DNA from: Kitasatospora viridis
Lineage (GTDB): Bacteria; Actinomycetota; Actinomycetes; Streptomycetales; Streptomycetaceae
Length of the DNA: 64,000 bases
NCBI RefSeq assembly: GCF_007829815.1
Contig: NZ_VIWT01000001.1
Location: 1 to 64,000, forward strand
Direction: 5' to 3'
Under the pieces are notes generated by a model. That model did not search any database. It had not been told where the DNA came from and worked only from the letters and a program-made list of their open reading frames with translations. Each line of letters starts with the position of its first letter. Within the stretch, counting starts at the first letter, position 1. Of the stretch, positions 7,095-16,099 are shown piece after piece. The position numbers and the translations under genes are program-made.

Positions 7095-8771
7095 ATGCCG
7101 CACACGGGCCGAGGCGAACCGGAGAGCGAGCAGCGGACCGTGCTGCTGGCGGTGCGCTCGGCGGGGGCGCTGAACCGGGTGCTGGACGTGCTGCCGGTGT
7201 TCGCCGGGGACCGGCGGATCGCCTGCCGGGTGACGCTGGTGCCGGGCTCGGAGTTCGGCGTGGAGGCGCTGGCGGCGGTGGAGCGGGCCGGGGTGCGGGT
7301 GCTGACCTGGGCGCAGGCGCTGGCCGGCGCGCACCACCTGGTGCTGAGCGCCTCGCCGAAGGGGGCCCTGCGGGCGCTGTCGGGGCCGCGGGTGCTGGTG
7401 CCGCACGGGGCGGGGTTCAACAAGTCGATCCCTGACGAGGGCTCACCTGACACCCCGTCGGGTCTGGATCCGCACTTCCTGCTGGACGACGGCGAGCCGC
7501 TGGCGGCGCTGCACGGGCTGGCGCACGCCAACCAGTTGGACCGGCTGGCCGAGTACTGCCCGCCGGCGGCGGACCGGGCGGCCGTGGTCGGCGATCCGAC
7601 GCTGGACCGGGTGCTGGCCTCGCTGCCGTACCGGGAGGCGCACCGCTCGGTGCTGGGCACCGGCGGGCGGCGGCTGGTGGTGCTCACCTCGACCTGGGGT
7701 GCGGAGTCGCTGCTGGCCCGCCGGCCCGAGCTGCCACGGGAGTTGCTGGCGGTGCTGCCGCACGACGCCTACCAGGTCGGCCTGGTGCTGCACCCGAACG
7801 CGTACAGCACGGTCGGCTCCTTCGACCTCTCGCGCCGGCTGGCGCCGGCCCTGGCGGCCGGGCTGGTGCTGGCCGAGCCGCACGAGGAGTGGGCGGCGCT
7901 GCTGGTGGCGGCCGATGCGGTGGTCACGGACCACGGGTCCACCGCGCTGTACGCCGCGGCGGCGGGCTGCCTGGTGGTCAACGCCTACGACGGCGGCGCG
8001 GAGTTGCTGCCCGGCAGCCCGATGGCCGCGCTGCTCGACGGCGCGCCGCGGCTGGCCGGGCCCGCCGGGCTGCCCGAGGCGCTCGCCGCCGGAACGGACG
8101 GCGACGACGGCCGCAAACTCGCCCGGGCGGCGTTCGAGCTGCCCGGGGAGTCGCTGCCCCGGCTGCGGCGCGAGCTGTACCGGCTGCTGGGCCTGCGCCC
8201 GCCGGCCGTCCCGCTGGAGGCACGCCCCTTCCCCTCCCCCGCCGCCCCGCGTCCGGGGCCGGCCGCGCTCGCGGTCCGGGCCCTGGTGGACGGCGACCAG
8301 GTCACCGTCGAGCGCTTCCCGGCCGACACCCCGGAGCCCGCCCACCACCTGGCCGCCGAGCACCCGCAGGCGGGACCGCGCGCGCTGCAGAGCGCCGCGG
8401 TGCTTTGGCGCCGGGCCCGCACCGCCCCGCCCGCGCCGCACAGCAGCAGCTGGACGGCAGCCGGTTGGACCGGGCGGATGCTCGCGGAGCACCCCGCCTG
8501 CGTGACTGCCGCCGTCGTCCTCGACGCCGGGCGCTGCCTGCTGCGCCACCGCTCCACGGGCCCGTGGAGCGTGCGGATCGCGCCCTGCCGCGCCGACGGC
8601 CGGGTGCTGCGCGCCGACCCGGCGGCGGTGCTCTCCGCCGTGCACGCCTGGCTGGCCACCGCACCCGCCGCCCCACCCCGGGAGGCGGAACTGCGCTGCC
8701 AGGCGGGCCCGTTCACGGTCCGGGTCGAGCTCGCCCGGCCAACCCCGGCGGAGCTGGAGCAGGAGATCTGA
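7095..8771 (+). CDS. Conserved actinobacterial protein with a GT-B-like core
   Basis: 558 residues, cytosolic, no signal peptide. I do not recognise a named family. The core (about 15-370) reads like a GT-B glycosyltransferase or CDP-glycerol glycerophosphotransferase fold: strand-loop segments RTVLLAVRSAGALNRVLDVLPVF, RVLVPHGAGFNK, RRLVVLTSTWG and, most tellingly, AADAVVTDHGSTALYAAAAG, which resembles the nucleotide-sugar loop of that superfamily. The C-terminal ~180 residues are a separate Arg/Ala/Pro-rich domain. No acceptor can be predicted. It runs tail to tail with an NB-ARC ATPase (20 bp between stops); whether they are functionally linked is unknown. Confidence 0.6.
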   Translation: MPHTGRGEPESEQRTVLLAVRSAGALNRVLDVLPVFAGDRRIACRVTLVPGSEFGVEALAAVERAGVRVLTWAQALAGAHHLVLSASPKGALRALSGPRVLVPHGAGFNKSIPDEGSPDTPSGLDPHFLLDDGEPLAALHGLAHANQLDRLAEYCPPAADRAAVVGDPTLDRVLASLPYREAHRSVLGTGGRRLVVLTSTWGAESLLARRPELPRELLAVLPHDAYQVGLVLHPNAYSTVGSFDLSRRLAPALAAGLVLAEPHEEWAALLVAADAVVTDHGSTALYAAAAGCLVVNAYDGGAELLPGSPMAALLDGAPRLAGPAGLPEALAAGTDGDDGRKLARAAFELPGESLPRLRRELYRLLGLRPPAVPLEARPFPSPAAPRPGPAALAVRALVDGDQVTVERFPADTPEPAHHLAAEHPQAGPRALQSAAVLWRRARTAPPAPHSSSWTAAGWTGRMLAEHPACVTAAVVLDAGRCLLRHRSTGPWSVRIAPCRADGRVLRADPAAVLSAVHAWLATAPAAPPREAELRCQAGPFTVRVELARPTPAELEQEI

Positions 8772-8790
8772 GTCCGACCCCGAGCAGCGG

Positions 8791-10926
8791 CTAGTCCTGA
8801 TGCTCCGTCAGGCCACCGTGACGCAGCGTCAGTTTCTGTGCCTCGGCGCGGTAGCGGGCCGCCTCCTCGGCCTGTCCGAGGTCGTCCGCGAGCAGCGCCG
8901 CCTCGGCCAGCACCCGCGCCTCCTCCCGGCTCGCGCCCCGGTCCCGCGCGGCGGCCAGGGCGGCGGCCACCAGCGGCGGCGCCTCCTCCGCCCGGCCGAC
9001 CCGGCGCAGCGAGCGCGCCAGCTCGAAGCCGGTCCGCGCCGTCATCCGCTCGCGCCGCTGCTCGACGGCCATCCGGTGCGCCCGGTCGAAGAGTTCGACC
9101 GCGCCCCGGTGGTCGCCGGCGCCGAAGGCGGCCTTGCCCAGCAGGTGGGTCTGGAGCAGCACGCCGTACTGGTTCCCGATCTCCCGGTGCTCGGCCAGCG
9201 AGGCCTCGAAGGCGGTGGCCGCGGCCGCCCAGCGGCCCTGCGCCAGTTCCAGCAGGCCGCCGAACTCGACGGCGGAGGCGCGCAGTTTGCGGTCCGCCGC
9301 GGAGCCGCCGAGTCCGCCGGCCGCGCCCAGCGCCTGCCGCAGCTGCTCGCCGGCCTCCTCGTAGCGCTCCTGTTCCCAGAGCGGGCGGGCGAGTTGGCAG
9401 CGCAGCCGGATCATCGCCGGCAGGTGCTCCGCGCGGTCGGCGGCCGCCACTCCGAGGCGGAAGGCGTCGGTGACGTCCGCGTAGTGCTGGTAGTCGAGGA
9501 AGTGCGTCCAGAGCGGCTCGCAGAGCGCCGCCGCGTCCGCGTCCCAGCCGGACTCGTGGGCCAGCCGGACGCAGCCGTAGAGCGCGTGCCGGTGCTCCTC
9601 CAGCCAGCGCAGCGCCTGGGAGCCGTCGGTGAACTCGACGTCCGCCACCTGGTCGAGGGCGGGCGGGAGTTCGGCGAAGGTCAGGCGGGGGCCGGCCTTC
9701 AGCAGGTCGGCGCGGGCGGCCTGCCGCCGGTACCAGTGGACCAGTCGGCGCCGGGCGGCCGTGCCCTGCTCGCCGGCCGGGTCGTCCTGCCGGGCCCGCC
9801 GCTCGGCGTGGCCGCGCAGCAGCGGGTGCAGCCGGTAACCGTCGCCGTCCCGGTCCTGCTCCAGCAGGCCCGCGGTGAGCAGCAGTTCGAGGGCGTCCTC
9901 GGCGTCCTGCGGCGGGCAGCCGAGCAGCGCGGCGGCGGCCGGCGCGGTGACCACGGGCGCCGGGTGCTGCGGCAGCGCCCGGTAGAGCCGGGCCGCCTCG
10001 GGTTCCAGCCCCTGGTAGCCCGCGTCCCAGACCGCCTCCACCATCGGGATGCCCTTCTGCCGCAGGTCGGCGGTGAGTTCGGCGACCAGTCGGCCCAGGC
10101 TGCGCCGCGGGTACCGGCGCACCAGGTGGCCGGCCACGGTGAGCGCGGCCGGCAGTCCGCCGCAGCTGTCGGCCAGCGCGTCGGCGGCCTCCGGTTCGGC
10201 GGTCAACCGGGTGTCGTTGTCGGTGACCAGGGTGCGCAGCAGTTCCACGGCCGCCTCGGGCGCGAGCGGCCGGACCGGCAGCTCGACCAGGTCGGCGCCG
10301 GCCAGGTCGTGCAGGCCGCCCTGGCTGGTGAGCACCGCGAGGCTGTGCGCGGAGGCCGGGAGCAGTGCGGTGGCCTCGCTGCCGAACCGCACGTTGTCGA
10401 TGATCACCAGCAGGCGGCGGCCCTGGGTGCGGGACCAGTACTGCTTGGCCCGGCCGGCGTAGGACTGCTGGCGCCAGGACGGTTCGACGCCGAGCCCGTC
10501 CAGCAGGTCGCCGAGCGCGTCGGCGACCTCGACGGTGCCGTCCTGGCGCAGGTCGTCCAGGTCCAGGTAGAGCACCCCGTCCGGGTACTCCGAGCCGAGC
10601 GTGCGGGCGAGTTGGAAGCCGAGCGCGGTCTTGCCGATCCCGCCGATGCCGGTGAGCGAGACGACCAGCGGGCCGCCCTGCCCGCCCTGCCCGCCCTGCC
10701 CGCCCCGGGCGCCGGCCGCCCGGCGGACGGCGGCCAGCTCGGCCGTCCGGTCGGTGAACGGCCGCAGTTCGGGCGGCACCTGGAACGGGCGGTGCGCGGG
10801 GGCCGGCTGGTGGACGTGCACGTGCTGGATGTCGCGCGCCTGGACCACCGCGCCGGTGACCCTGACGTGCCCGTCCAGGCTGTTGTTGTGGTTGTCCTCG
10901 GTGCTGTTGTAGATCTCCTCGGCCAC
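8791..10926 (-). CDS. NB-ARC/TPR STAND ATPase with RHIM-like N terminus
   Basis: 711 residues. Residues 1-40 ([20 protein letters not shown], then DIQHVHVH) resemble the short Asn/Gly/Val-Gln motif that precedes many Streptomyces NB-ARC proteins and recalls RHIM/PP amyloid signalling motifs. A P-loop (GIGGIGKT, 93-100), Walker B (RLLVIIDNV) and winged-helix segment follow, then TPR-like helical repeats to about residue 690. STAND proteins are ATP-driven switches that oligomerise on sensing a ligand; bacterial members serve as transcription regulators or anti-phage NLRs. No DNA-binding or effector domain is fused. The start is GTG at 10926. A 9-bp tandem repeat ([12 protein letters not shown]) precedes the P-loop. 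Confidence 0.8.
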   Translation of the reverse strand: MAEEIYNSTEDNHNNSLDGHVRVTGAVVQARDIQHVHVHQPAPAHRPFQVPPELRPFTDRTAELAAVRRAAGARGGQGGQGGQGGPLVVSLTGIGGIGKTALGFQLARTLGSEYPDGVLYLDLDDLRQDGTVEVADALGDLLDGLGVEPSWRQQSYAGRAKQYWSRTQGRRLLVIIDNVRFGSEATALLPASAHSLAVLTSQGGLHDLAGADLVELPVRPLAPEAAVELLRTLVTDNDTRLTAEPEAADALADSCGGLPAALTVAGHLVRRYPRRSLGRLVAELTADLRQKGIPMVEAVWDAGYQGLEPEAARLYRALPQHPAPVVTAPAAAALLGCPPQDAEDALELLLTAGLLEQDRDGDGYRLHPLLRGHAERRARQDDPAGEQGTAARRRLVHWYRRQAARADLLKAGPRLTFAELPPALDQVADVEFTDGSQALRWLEEHRHALYGCVRLAHESGWDADAAALCEPLWTHFLDYQHYADVTDAFRLGVAAADRAEHLPAMIRLRCQLARPLWEQERYEEAGEQLRQALGAAGGLGGSAADRKLRASAVEFGGLLELAQGRWAAAATAFEASLAEHREIGNQYGVLLQTHLLGKAAFGAGDHRGAVELFDRAHRMAVEQRRERMTARTGFELARSLRRVGRAEEAPPLVAAALAAARDRGASREEARVLAEAALLADDLGQAEEAARYRAEAQKLTLRHGGLTEHQD
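8797..8832. repeat. Two opposed-stop palindrome copies
   Basis: CTGATGCTCCGTCAG (8797-8811) and GTGACGCAGCGTCAG (8818-8832), both members of the palindrome family noted across the window, six bases apart, in the last codons of the NB-ARC gene near its stop. The first copy is identical to the one at 42780-42794; the second is identical to 24385-24399. Confidence 0.6.
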
Positions 10927-10991
10927 CCGGCAACTCTATGCCCACCGGGGCGCGGTCCGGGGGCACTTCCCGCCGGACCGCCCCGGGCGGG

Positions 10992-11837
10992 CTACTTCTT
11001 GACGGCGATCCCGGCGTAGAAAGAGACCTGGGCGTCCGTCACGTCGGCGGGCAGCCGGTTCACGCCGACCACCTGCTCCTGCGGGTGCCAGCGGTGCGCG
11101 GGGACGATGCCGGGGTCCAGCATCTCCAGGCCCTCGAACAGCGTCGCGAACTCGGCGCGCGGGCGCAGCTTCAGGCTGGTGCCGGCCTGGTTGTAGATCT
11201 CCTGCACCTTGAGCGCGCCCTGCGGGTCGAGCTCGGCCGTGGCGTGCGAGAGCACCAGCGCCGAGCCGGACGGCAGCTCGCCGAGCAGCCGGTCCACGAT
11301 GGCGCGGGCCTCGGCGAGGTCCGGCACGAAGTGCAGCAGCGCGACCATCGAGAGCACCACCGGCTGGGTCAGGTCCAGGGTGCGGGCGATCTCGGGGGCC
11401 TCCAGGATCGCGCCCGGGTCGCGCACGTCGCCGTGCACGTAGGCGGTGCGGCCCTCGGGCGAGCTGGTCATCAGCGCCCGGGAGTGGACCAGCACGATCG
11501 GGTCGTTGTCCACGTAGACCACCCGCGCCTCGGGGGCCACGGACTGGGCCACCTCGTGCAGGTTGGGCGAGGTCGGGATGCCGGTGCCGATGTCCAGCCA
11601 CTGCCGCAGCCCGCGCTGCGCCAGCACCCGGGTGGCCCGGTGCATGAACGCCCGGTTGGCCCAGACGGCGGTGCGCATGGTCGGGAACACCTTGAGCACC
11701 TGCTCGGCGGCCTGCCGGTCCACCGGGTAGTTGTCCTTGCCGCCGAGGAAGAAGTCGTACATCCGAGCGCTGTGCGGGATGTCCTGCCGCAGGGCAGCGC
11801 TCGGGGGTGCGTCCTGCCGCAGTTCGTCCGTGCCCAT
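10992..11837 (-). CDS. SAM-dependent methyltransferase, DUF574 (Methyltransf_19) family
   Basis: 281 residues. Family hallmarks are IPHSARMYDFFLGGKDNYPVD at the N terminus, the class I SAM motif QWLDIGTGIPTSPNLHE, VVYVDNDPIVLVHSRALM (acidic ribose contact) and YVHGDVRDP. This family is greatly expanded in Streptomyces; its substrate is not established to my knowledge. The frame allows a GTG three codons upstream, but AAGGGGAG abuts it; the ATG at 11837 lies about 8 nt downstream of that Shine-Dalgarno and is preferred. It lies 65 bp downstream of the NB-ARC start on the same strand, so NB-ARC could be transcribed separately or by readthrough. Confidence 0.88.
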   Translation of the reverse strand: MGTDELRQDAPPSAALRQDIPHSARMYDFFLGGKDNYPVDRQAAEQVLKVFPTMRTAVWANRAFMHRATRVLAQRGLRQWLDIGTGIPTSPNLHEVAQSVAPEARVVYVDNDPIVLVHSRALMTSSPEGRTAYVHGDVRDPGAILEAPEIARTLDLTQPVVLSMVALLHFVPDLAEARAIVDRLLGELPSGSALVLSHATAELDPQGALKVQEIYNQAGTSLKLRPRAEFATLFEGLEMLDPGIVPAHRWHPQEQVVGVNRLPADVTDAQVSFYAGIAVKK

Positions 11838-11876
11838 CCCGACCACTCCCCTTCAGGTTCTTACGAAGCTGCGGCG

Positions 11877-11903
11877 AGTGTAGCCAAGATGATGATCGGT
11901 CAA
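11877..11903 (-). promoter_or_regulatory. Putative promoter for the DUF574 methyltransferase
   Basis: Read on the minus strand: TTGACC (11903-11898), 15 bp, TACACT (11882-11877). Both hexamers are close to the HrdB consensus; spacing is short (GGTTGA as the -35 would give 17). It lies about 40 bp upstream of the chosen ATG. Confidence 0.4.
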
Positions 11904-11931
11904 CCCACCATACGATCTGATTCTTGATCAA

Positions 11932-11943
11932 GAGTGGGTGAAC
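11932..11943. repeat. 12-bp perfect palindrome in a divergent promoter region
   Basis: TCTTGATCAAGA, in an unusually AT-rich patch between the divergent DUF574 methyltransferase and DUF1684 genes. It is a candidate operator; no adjacent regulator gene claims it. Confidence 0.35.
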
Positions 11944-12003
11944 CCTCTTCGTTTCCCGCAGATTGACGTGCGTTTCGACGGTGCTTCGGGCCCGCGGAGC
12001 GCA

Positions 12004-12033
12004 TTGTGCGGCGCCCGGCGCCCGGGTTACGTT
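12004..12033 (+). promoter_or_regulatory. Putative promoter for the DUF1684 gene
   Basis: TTGTGC (12004-12009), 18-bp spacer, TACGTT (12028-12033), followed by GAGGAG (12054-12059) and the ATG at 12065. Layout fits an HrdB-type promoter with a short leader. Confidence 0.4.
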
Positions 12034-12064
12034 CCCCTGCGAGACCCCCGGCCGAGGAGCGACC

Positions 12065-12901
12065 ATGAGCGAACAGCAGGGCCAGCACAGCGAGTTCGTC
12101 CGCCAGTGGGAGGCGTGGCACGCCGAGCACGAGCGGGTGCGGACCGACCCGCACGGCTTCCTCGCCGTCACCAGCCTGAACTGGCTGGACGCCGAGCCGA
12201 CCCGGTACCCGGACGCCCCCGGCAGCTGGTCCAGCACCGCCGAGGGCGTCACCGTCGAGCTGGCCGTCGACGAGGAGCTGGTGATCGACGGCAGCCCGGT
12301 GCACGGCACCCACCACTTCGGGGTGATCGAGGAGCGCGCCGGCTTCCTGGTGCGGGCCGGCGAGGCCGTGATCGAGGTGGCCAAGCGCGGCGGCAAGGAC
12401 ATCCTGCGCCCGCGCCACCCCGGCAACGAGCTGCTGGCCGACTACGCCGGCACCGCCGCCTACGAGCCGGACCCGCGCTGGGCCGTGCCCGCCCGCTTCG
12501 TCCCCTTCGACGCCCCGCGCCCGGTGACCGTCGGCGCGGCGGTCGAGGGCATCCAGCACGTCTACCAGGCGCCCGGGCAGCTGGAGTTCGAGCTGGACGG
12601 CGCCACCCACCGGCTCACCGCCTTCAACGGCGGCCGCCCCGGCACCCTCCAGGTGCTGTTCACCGACGCCACCTCGGGCACCACCACCTACCCGGCGAAC
12701 CGCTCGCTCGCCGTCCCGGCCCCCGACGACGACCAGCGGGTGGTGCTCGACTTCAACCGCGCGACCAACCTCCCCTGCGCCTACACCGAGCACGCCACCT
12801 GCCCGCTGCCGCCCGCCGAGAACCGCCTGCGGGTCGCCGTCGAGGCCGGCGAGCGGTACCCGTTCGAGCGCCACGGCAAGGAGCCCCACGGCAAGGGCTG
12901 A
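12065..12901 (+). CDS. DUF1684 domain protein
   Basis: 278 residues, no signal peptide. DUF1684 is recognised by the N-terminal WEAWHAEHERVRTDPHGFLAVTSLNWL block and the C-terminal signature DFNRATNLPCAYTEHATCPL followed by PPAENRL. The middle is beta-rich. Function is unknown; the conserved Cys-Ala-Tyr/Phe-Thr-Glu-Tyr/His-Ala-Thr-Cys-Pro-Leu segment suggests a metal or redox site, but this is inference. The ATG is supported by GAGGAG six bases upstream. It appears monocistronic, divergent from the DUF574 gene. Confidence 0.85.
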   Translation: MSEQQGQHSEFVRQWEAWHAEHERVRTDPHGFLAVTSLNWLDAEPTRYPDAPGSWSSTAEGVTVELAVDEELVIDGSPVHGTHHFGVIEERAGFLVRAGEAVIEVAKRGGKDILRPRHPGNELLADYAGTAAYEPDPRWAVPARFVPFDAPRPVTVGAAVEGIQHVYQAPGQLEFELDGATHRLTAFNGGRPGTLQVLFTDATSGTTTYPANRSLAVPAPDDDQRVVLDFNRATNLPCAYTEHATCPLPPAENRLRVAVEAGERYPFERHGKEPHGKG

Positions 12902-12936
12902 CCCGGCGCCCGGTAGCAGACGCCAAGTAGCAGGGG

Positions 12937-13581
12937 TCAGCGCCGGCTGAGGTAGGTCAGCACCGCGAGCACCCGCCGGTGGCCGCTGTCCGCGGGCGAC
13001 AGCCCGAGCTTGGCGAAGACGTTGCCGATGTGCTTGTGCACGGCGTTCTCGGTGATCACCAGCCGGGCCGCGATCGTGGCGTTGTCCTGCCCTTCGGCCA
13101 TCAGGGCGAGCACCTCGCGTTCGCGGCGCGTGAGGGCGGCCACCGGGTCGTGGCTGTGGCCGGTGAGCAGCTGCCCGATCACCTCGGGGTCCATCACGGT
13201 CCCGCCGGCGGCGACCCGCCGCAGCGCGTCGGTGAACTCGCTCACCCGGCTGACCCGGTCCTTCAGCAGGTAGCCCACACCGCCGCGCCCGTCGGAGAGC
13301 AGCTCGCCCGCGTACTGCTGCTCGACGTACTGGGAGAGCACCAGCACGGGCAGGCCGGCGTGCCGGCGGCGGGCCCGGATGGCGGCGTGGATGCCCTCGT
13401 CGCGGAAGGTCGGCGGCAGGCGCACGTCGACGATCGCGACGTCCGGCCGGTGCTCGGCGACGGCGGCGGCGAAGCCGGGTGCGTCCTCGACGATCGCGGC
13501 GACCTCGAAGCCCTTGGCCGCCAGCAGCAGTTCCAGCCCGTTGGCCAGCAGCACGTTGTCCTCGGCGATCACGACCCGCAC
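12937..13581 (-). CDS. NarL/LuxR-type response regulator
   Basis: 214 residues. The receiver domain starts RVVIAEDNVLL (acidic pocket), has the phosphoacceptor Asp52 in DVAIVDVRLPP and the conserved Lys in GYLLKDRV. The C-terminal LuxR HTH is LTRREREVLALMAEGQDNAT followed by IAARL. The GTG start at 13581 lies inside the end of the histidine kinase gene (13-bp overlap), so the two are translationally coupled and form one two-component system. Target genes are unknown; the divergent serine hydrolase upstream of the kinase is a possible target. Confidence 0.92.
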   Translation of the reverse strand: MRVVIAEDNVLLANGLELLLAAKGFEVAAIVEDAPGFAAAVAEHRPDVAIVDVRLPPTFRDEGIHAAIRARRRHAGLPVLVLSQYVEQQYAGELLSDGRGGVGYLLKDRVSRVSEFTDALRRVAAGGTVMDPEVIGQLLTGHSHDPVAALTRREREVLALMAEGQDNATIAARLVITENAVHKHIGNVFAKLGLSPADSGHRRVLAVLTYLSRR

Positions 13582-14723
13582 GGCAGGCTCACGGTGATGG
13601 TGGTCGGACCGCCGCCGGGGCTGTGCAGGTGCACGGTGCCGTCGAGGGCGCGGACGCGGTGGCGGATGCCCGCGATGCCGGTGCCCAGCGCCTCGTCGGC
13701 GCCGCCGACCCCGTCGTCGCTGACCCAGGCCGTCAGCCGGTCGCCGTCCCGGGCGACCCGGACGGCCGTCCGGGTCGCCCGGCTGTGCTTGGCGGCGTTG
13801 GTGAGCGCCTCGGCGACCGTGTAGTAGGCCGCTGCCTCGACGGCGGCCGGGACGCGGCCCAGTTCGCCGACGTCCAGGGTGGTCTCGACCGCCGACCTGC
13901 TGCCGAGCGCCGCCAGCGCCCCGGCGAGGCCGCGGTCGGCGAGGATCGGCGGGTACATCGTCCGGATCACCGCACGCAGCTCCACCATCGCCTGCTCCGT
14001 GCTCTCGTGCGCCTCCGCCAGCAGCCTGGCCGCCAGGTGCGGGTCCTCGTCGAGCGACTCGCGGGCCACGCCGAGGCGCACCGCGATGGCCACCAGCCGG
14101 GCCTGGGTGCCGTCGTGCAGGTCGCGTTCGATCCGGCGCAGTTCGGCGCCGTGCGCGGTGACGGCATCGGCCCGGGTCTCGGTCAGCGTCGCCACCCGCT
14201 GCGCCAACTCCCCGGCGGCCGACGGTGCGAGCAGCGCGACGCAGGTCCGGGCGTGCAGGCGCGCCAGCGGCGGCACCAGCCAGCAGGTCAGGGCGGCGAA
14301 GACGGCGCACTGCGCGGTGCCGAGGGTCAGCGCCGTGCCCCACCCGGTCAGCGGCACGCCGGCGCCGAACCCGCCCGCCCGGGTGCCGGCGGGCAGCGCC
14401 CACCACAGCGGCACCGTGACGGCCGTGCTCACCGCGTTGCCCGCGCACAGCAGCGCCACCAGCCCGAACGCCAGCCCGCTCACGGTGCTGACGCACAGCC
14501 AGCCGAGCACCCGCCAGGCGCCGAGCCGGACGGGGCCGGAGCGCGGTGCGCGCAGCATCCGGTCGGCCCGGCGGCGGTGCCAGGACGCCCAGCTGCGGGC
14601 CGCCCCCGGGACGAGCAGCACGGGCAGCGCGAACACGGCGAGGGCGGCGGTGCACAGGCTCCCCAGGAGGTAGCCCAGACCGCGCCCCGTCGCCGAAACC
14701 CGGTGGGTCACACGTCGGTTCAT
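13569..14723 (-). CDS. Sensor histidine kinase, HisKA_3 type
   Basis: 384 residues. Four to five transmembrane segments in the first ~155 residues (LGYLLGSLCTAALAVFALPV, GWLCVSTVSGLAFGLVALLC, ALTLGTAQCAVFAALTCWLV) with almost no extracytoplasmic domain, so the signal is probably sensed within or at the membrane. The dimerisation/phosphoacceptor helix has His203 in ERDLHDGTQARL; the ATPase has an N box (EALTNAAKHS), G1 (SDDGVGG) and G2 (GTGIAGIRHRV). It transfers phosphate to the overlapping response regulator. ATG at 14723 with a basic N terminus (MNRRVTHRV). Confidence 0.92.
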   Translation of the reverse strand: MNRRVTHRVSATGRGLGYLLGSLCTAALAVFALPVLLVPGAARSWASWHRRRADRMLRAPRSGPVRLGAWRVLGWLCVSTVSGLAFGLVALLCAGNAVSTAVTVPLWWALPAGTRAGGFGAGVPLTGWGTALTLGTAQCAVFAALTCWLVPPLARLHARTCVALLAPSAAGELAQRVATLTETRADAVTAHGAELRRIERDLHDGTQARLVAIAVRLGVARESLDEDPHLAARLLAEAHESTEQAMVELRAVIRTMYPPILADRGLAGALAALGSRSAVETTLDVGELGRVPAAVEAAAYYTVAEALTNAAKHSRATRTAVRVARDGDRLTAWVSDDGVGGADEALGTGIAGIRHRVRALDGTVHLHSPGGGPTTITVSLPCGS

Positions 14724-14822
14724 CCGCCCAAGTCTGAACCACCGCTTCCGGGTCCGGCACTACAGCCCACTACCCCTTTTTCCCACGGGTGAGCGGTAGC
14801 GCCGTCGCCCCTCGGCCGCACC

Positions 14823-14828
14823 TAGCGT
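14823..14828 (+). promoter_or_regulatory. -10 element for a leaderless serine hydrolase mRNA
   Basis: TAGCGT (TANNNT) ends 8 bases before the ATG at 14837, and no Shine-Dalgarno is visible, which fits leaderless transcription common in Streptomyces. No convincing -35 hexamer. Confidence 0.4.
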
Positions 14829-14836
14829 CAACACCC

Positions 14837-16024
14837 ATGACCAGCTCACCCATTGCCCCACCCCGCCGGCGAACCCTCGCCCTGGCCGCCCTGCTGACCG
14901 CGACCCTGGCCACCACCGCGCCGGGCACGACGGCCGATGCGCGATCGGCCGACCGGAGCCTGCTCCAGCGCGACGCCGACGCGATCACCGCGCTCGGTGT
15001 GACGGGGGTTCAGGCCCGCCTGAGCGCCGCCGGCCGCCCGGACCTGACCGCCACCAGCGGCGTCGCCGACCTGACGGGCCGCCAGCCGGTGCGGCCCGAC
15101 GGGTACTTCCGGATCGCCAGCGTCACCAAGGCGTTCGTGGCCACCGTGACCCTGCAACTCGTCGGCGAGCGGCGGCTCTCGCTGGACGACCCGGTCGAGC
15201 GCTGGCTGCCGGGCGTGGTCGCCGGCAACGGCAACGACGGCCGCGCGATCACCGTCCGCCAACTGCTCCAGCACACCAGCGGGCTGCACGACGACTACCC
15301 GGACTACACTTCGGCGGCGGACTTCCAGCAGCACCGGTACGACACCTACACGCCCGAGCAGCTCGTCGCCCGGGCGATGCGCCACCGGCCGGACTTCCCG
15401 CCGGGCACGGCCTGGGGCTACTCCAACACCGACTACGTGCTGCTCGGCATGATCATCCAGCGGGTCACCGGAGACTCCTGGCACCAGCAGGTGCGGGACC
15501 GGATCGTCCGACCGCTCGGCCTCGACCACACCTTCTGGCCCGGCACTTCGCCCGCCCTGCCGCAGCCGCACGCCGAGACCTACCAGCGGTTCGCCCCGGG
15601 CGAGCCGTTCGTCGACGTCACCGAGCAGGTCGGCTCGGGCACCAACGGCGAGGCGGGGCTCGTCTCCACCACCGCCGACCTCGACGCCTTCTTCCGCGCC
15701 CTGCTCGGCGGCCGGCTGCTGGCACCGGCCCAACTGGCCGAGTTGGAGGGGACGGTGCCGGTCAGCCCGGACTTCGCGCAGCTCATGCCGGGTGCCCGAG
15801 ACGGGCTGGGGCTGTTCTCCCGCCCGCTCTCCTGCGGCGGGGTGTACTGGGGCCACGAGGGCGGCGACGCCGGCTGGATCACCGGCGACGGCGTCACCGC
15901 CGACGGGCGGCGCAGCGTGACGGTCTCGCTCTCGGGCGTCCAGGCCGCCACCCCGGCCGACGTGCGGCGCGTGGAGGACGCCGAGACCCGGCTGGTCGAC
16001 CACGCACTGTGCGCAACTCGCTAA
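14837..16024 (+). CDS. Secreted serine hydrolase (beta-lactamase/DD-peptidase class C fold)
   Basis: 395 residues with a signal peptide (RRR followed by LALAALLTATLATTAPG, cleavage near ADA). Catalytic motifs are complete: SVTK (Ser95-Lys98), YSN in WGYSNTDYVLLG, and HxG in GHEGGDAGW. These define the penicillin-recognising class C/DD-carboxypeptidase family; Streptomyces R61 DD-peptidase has the same architecture and length. Likely acts outside the membrane on D-Ala-D-Ala peptides or esters. It is divergent from the two-component pair. The ORF extends 16 codons upstream but the ATG at 14837 gives the natural signal peptide. Confidence 0.9.
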   Translation: MTSSPIAPPRRRTLALAALLTATLATTAPGTTADARSADRSLLQRDADAITALGVTGVQARLSAAGRPDLTATSGVADLTGRQPVRPDGYFRIASVTKAFVATVTLQLVGERRLSLDDPVERWLPGVVAGNGNDGRAITVRQLLQHTSGLHDDYPDYTSAADFQQHRYDTYTPEQLVARAMRHRPDFPPGTAWGYSNTDYVLLGMIIQRVTGDSWHQQVRDRIVRPLGLDHTFWPGTSPALPQPHAETYQRFAPGEPFVDVTEQVGSGTNGEAGLVSTTADLDAFFRALLGGRLLAPAQLAELEGTVPVSPDFAQLMPGARDGLGLFSRPLSCGGVYWGHEGGDAGWITGDGVTADGRRSVTVSLSGVQAATPADVRRVEDAETRLVDHALCATR

Positions 16025-16099
16025 CGGGGTTGTGAGTTGGGGCGGGTGCGCGAGATGGTTTGTGGCGGTACTGCCGACGCCGTCTCCTGGAGGACCTCC

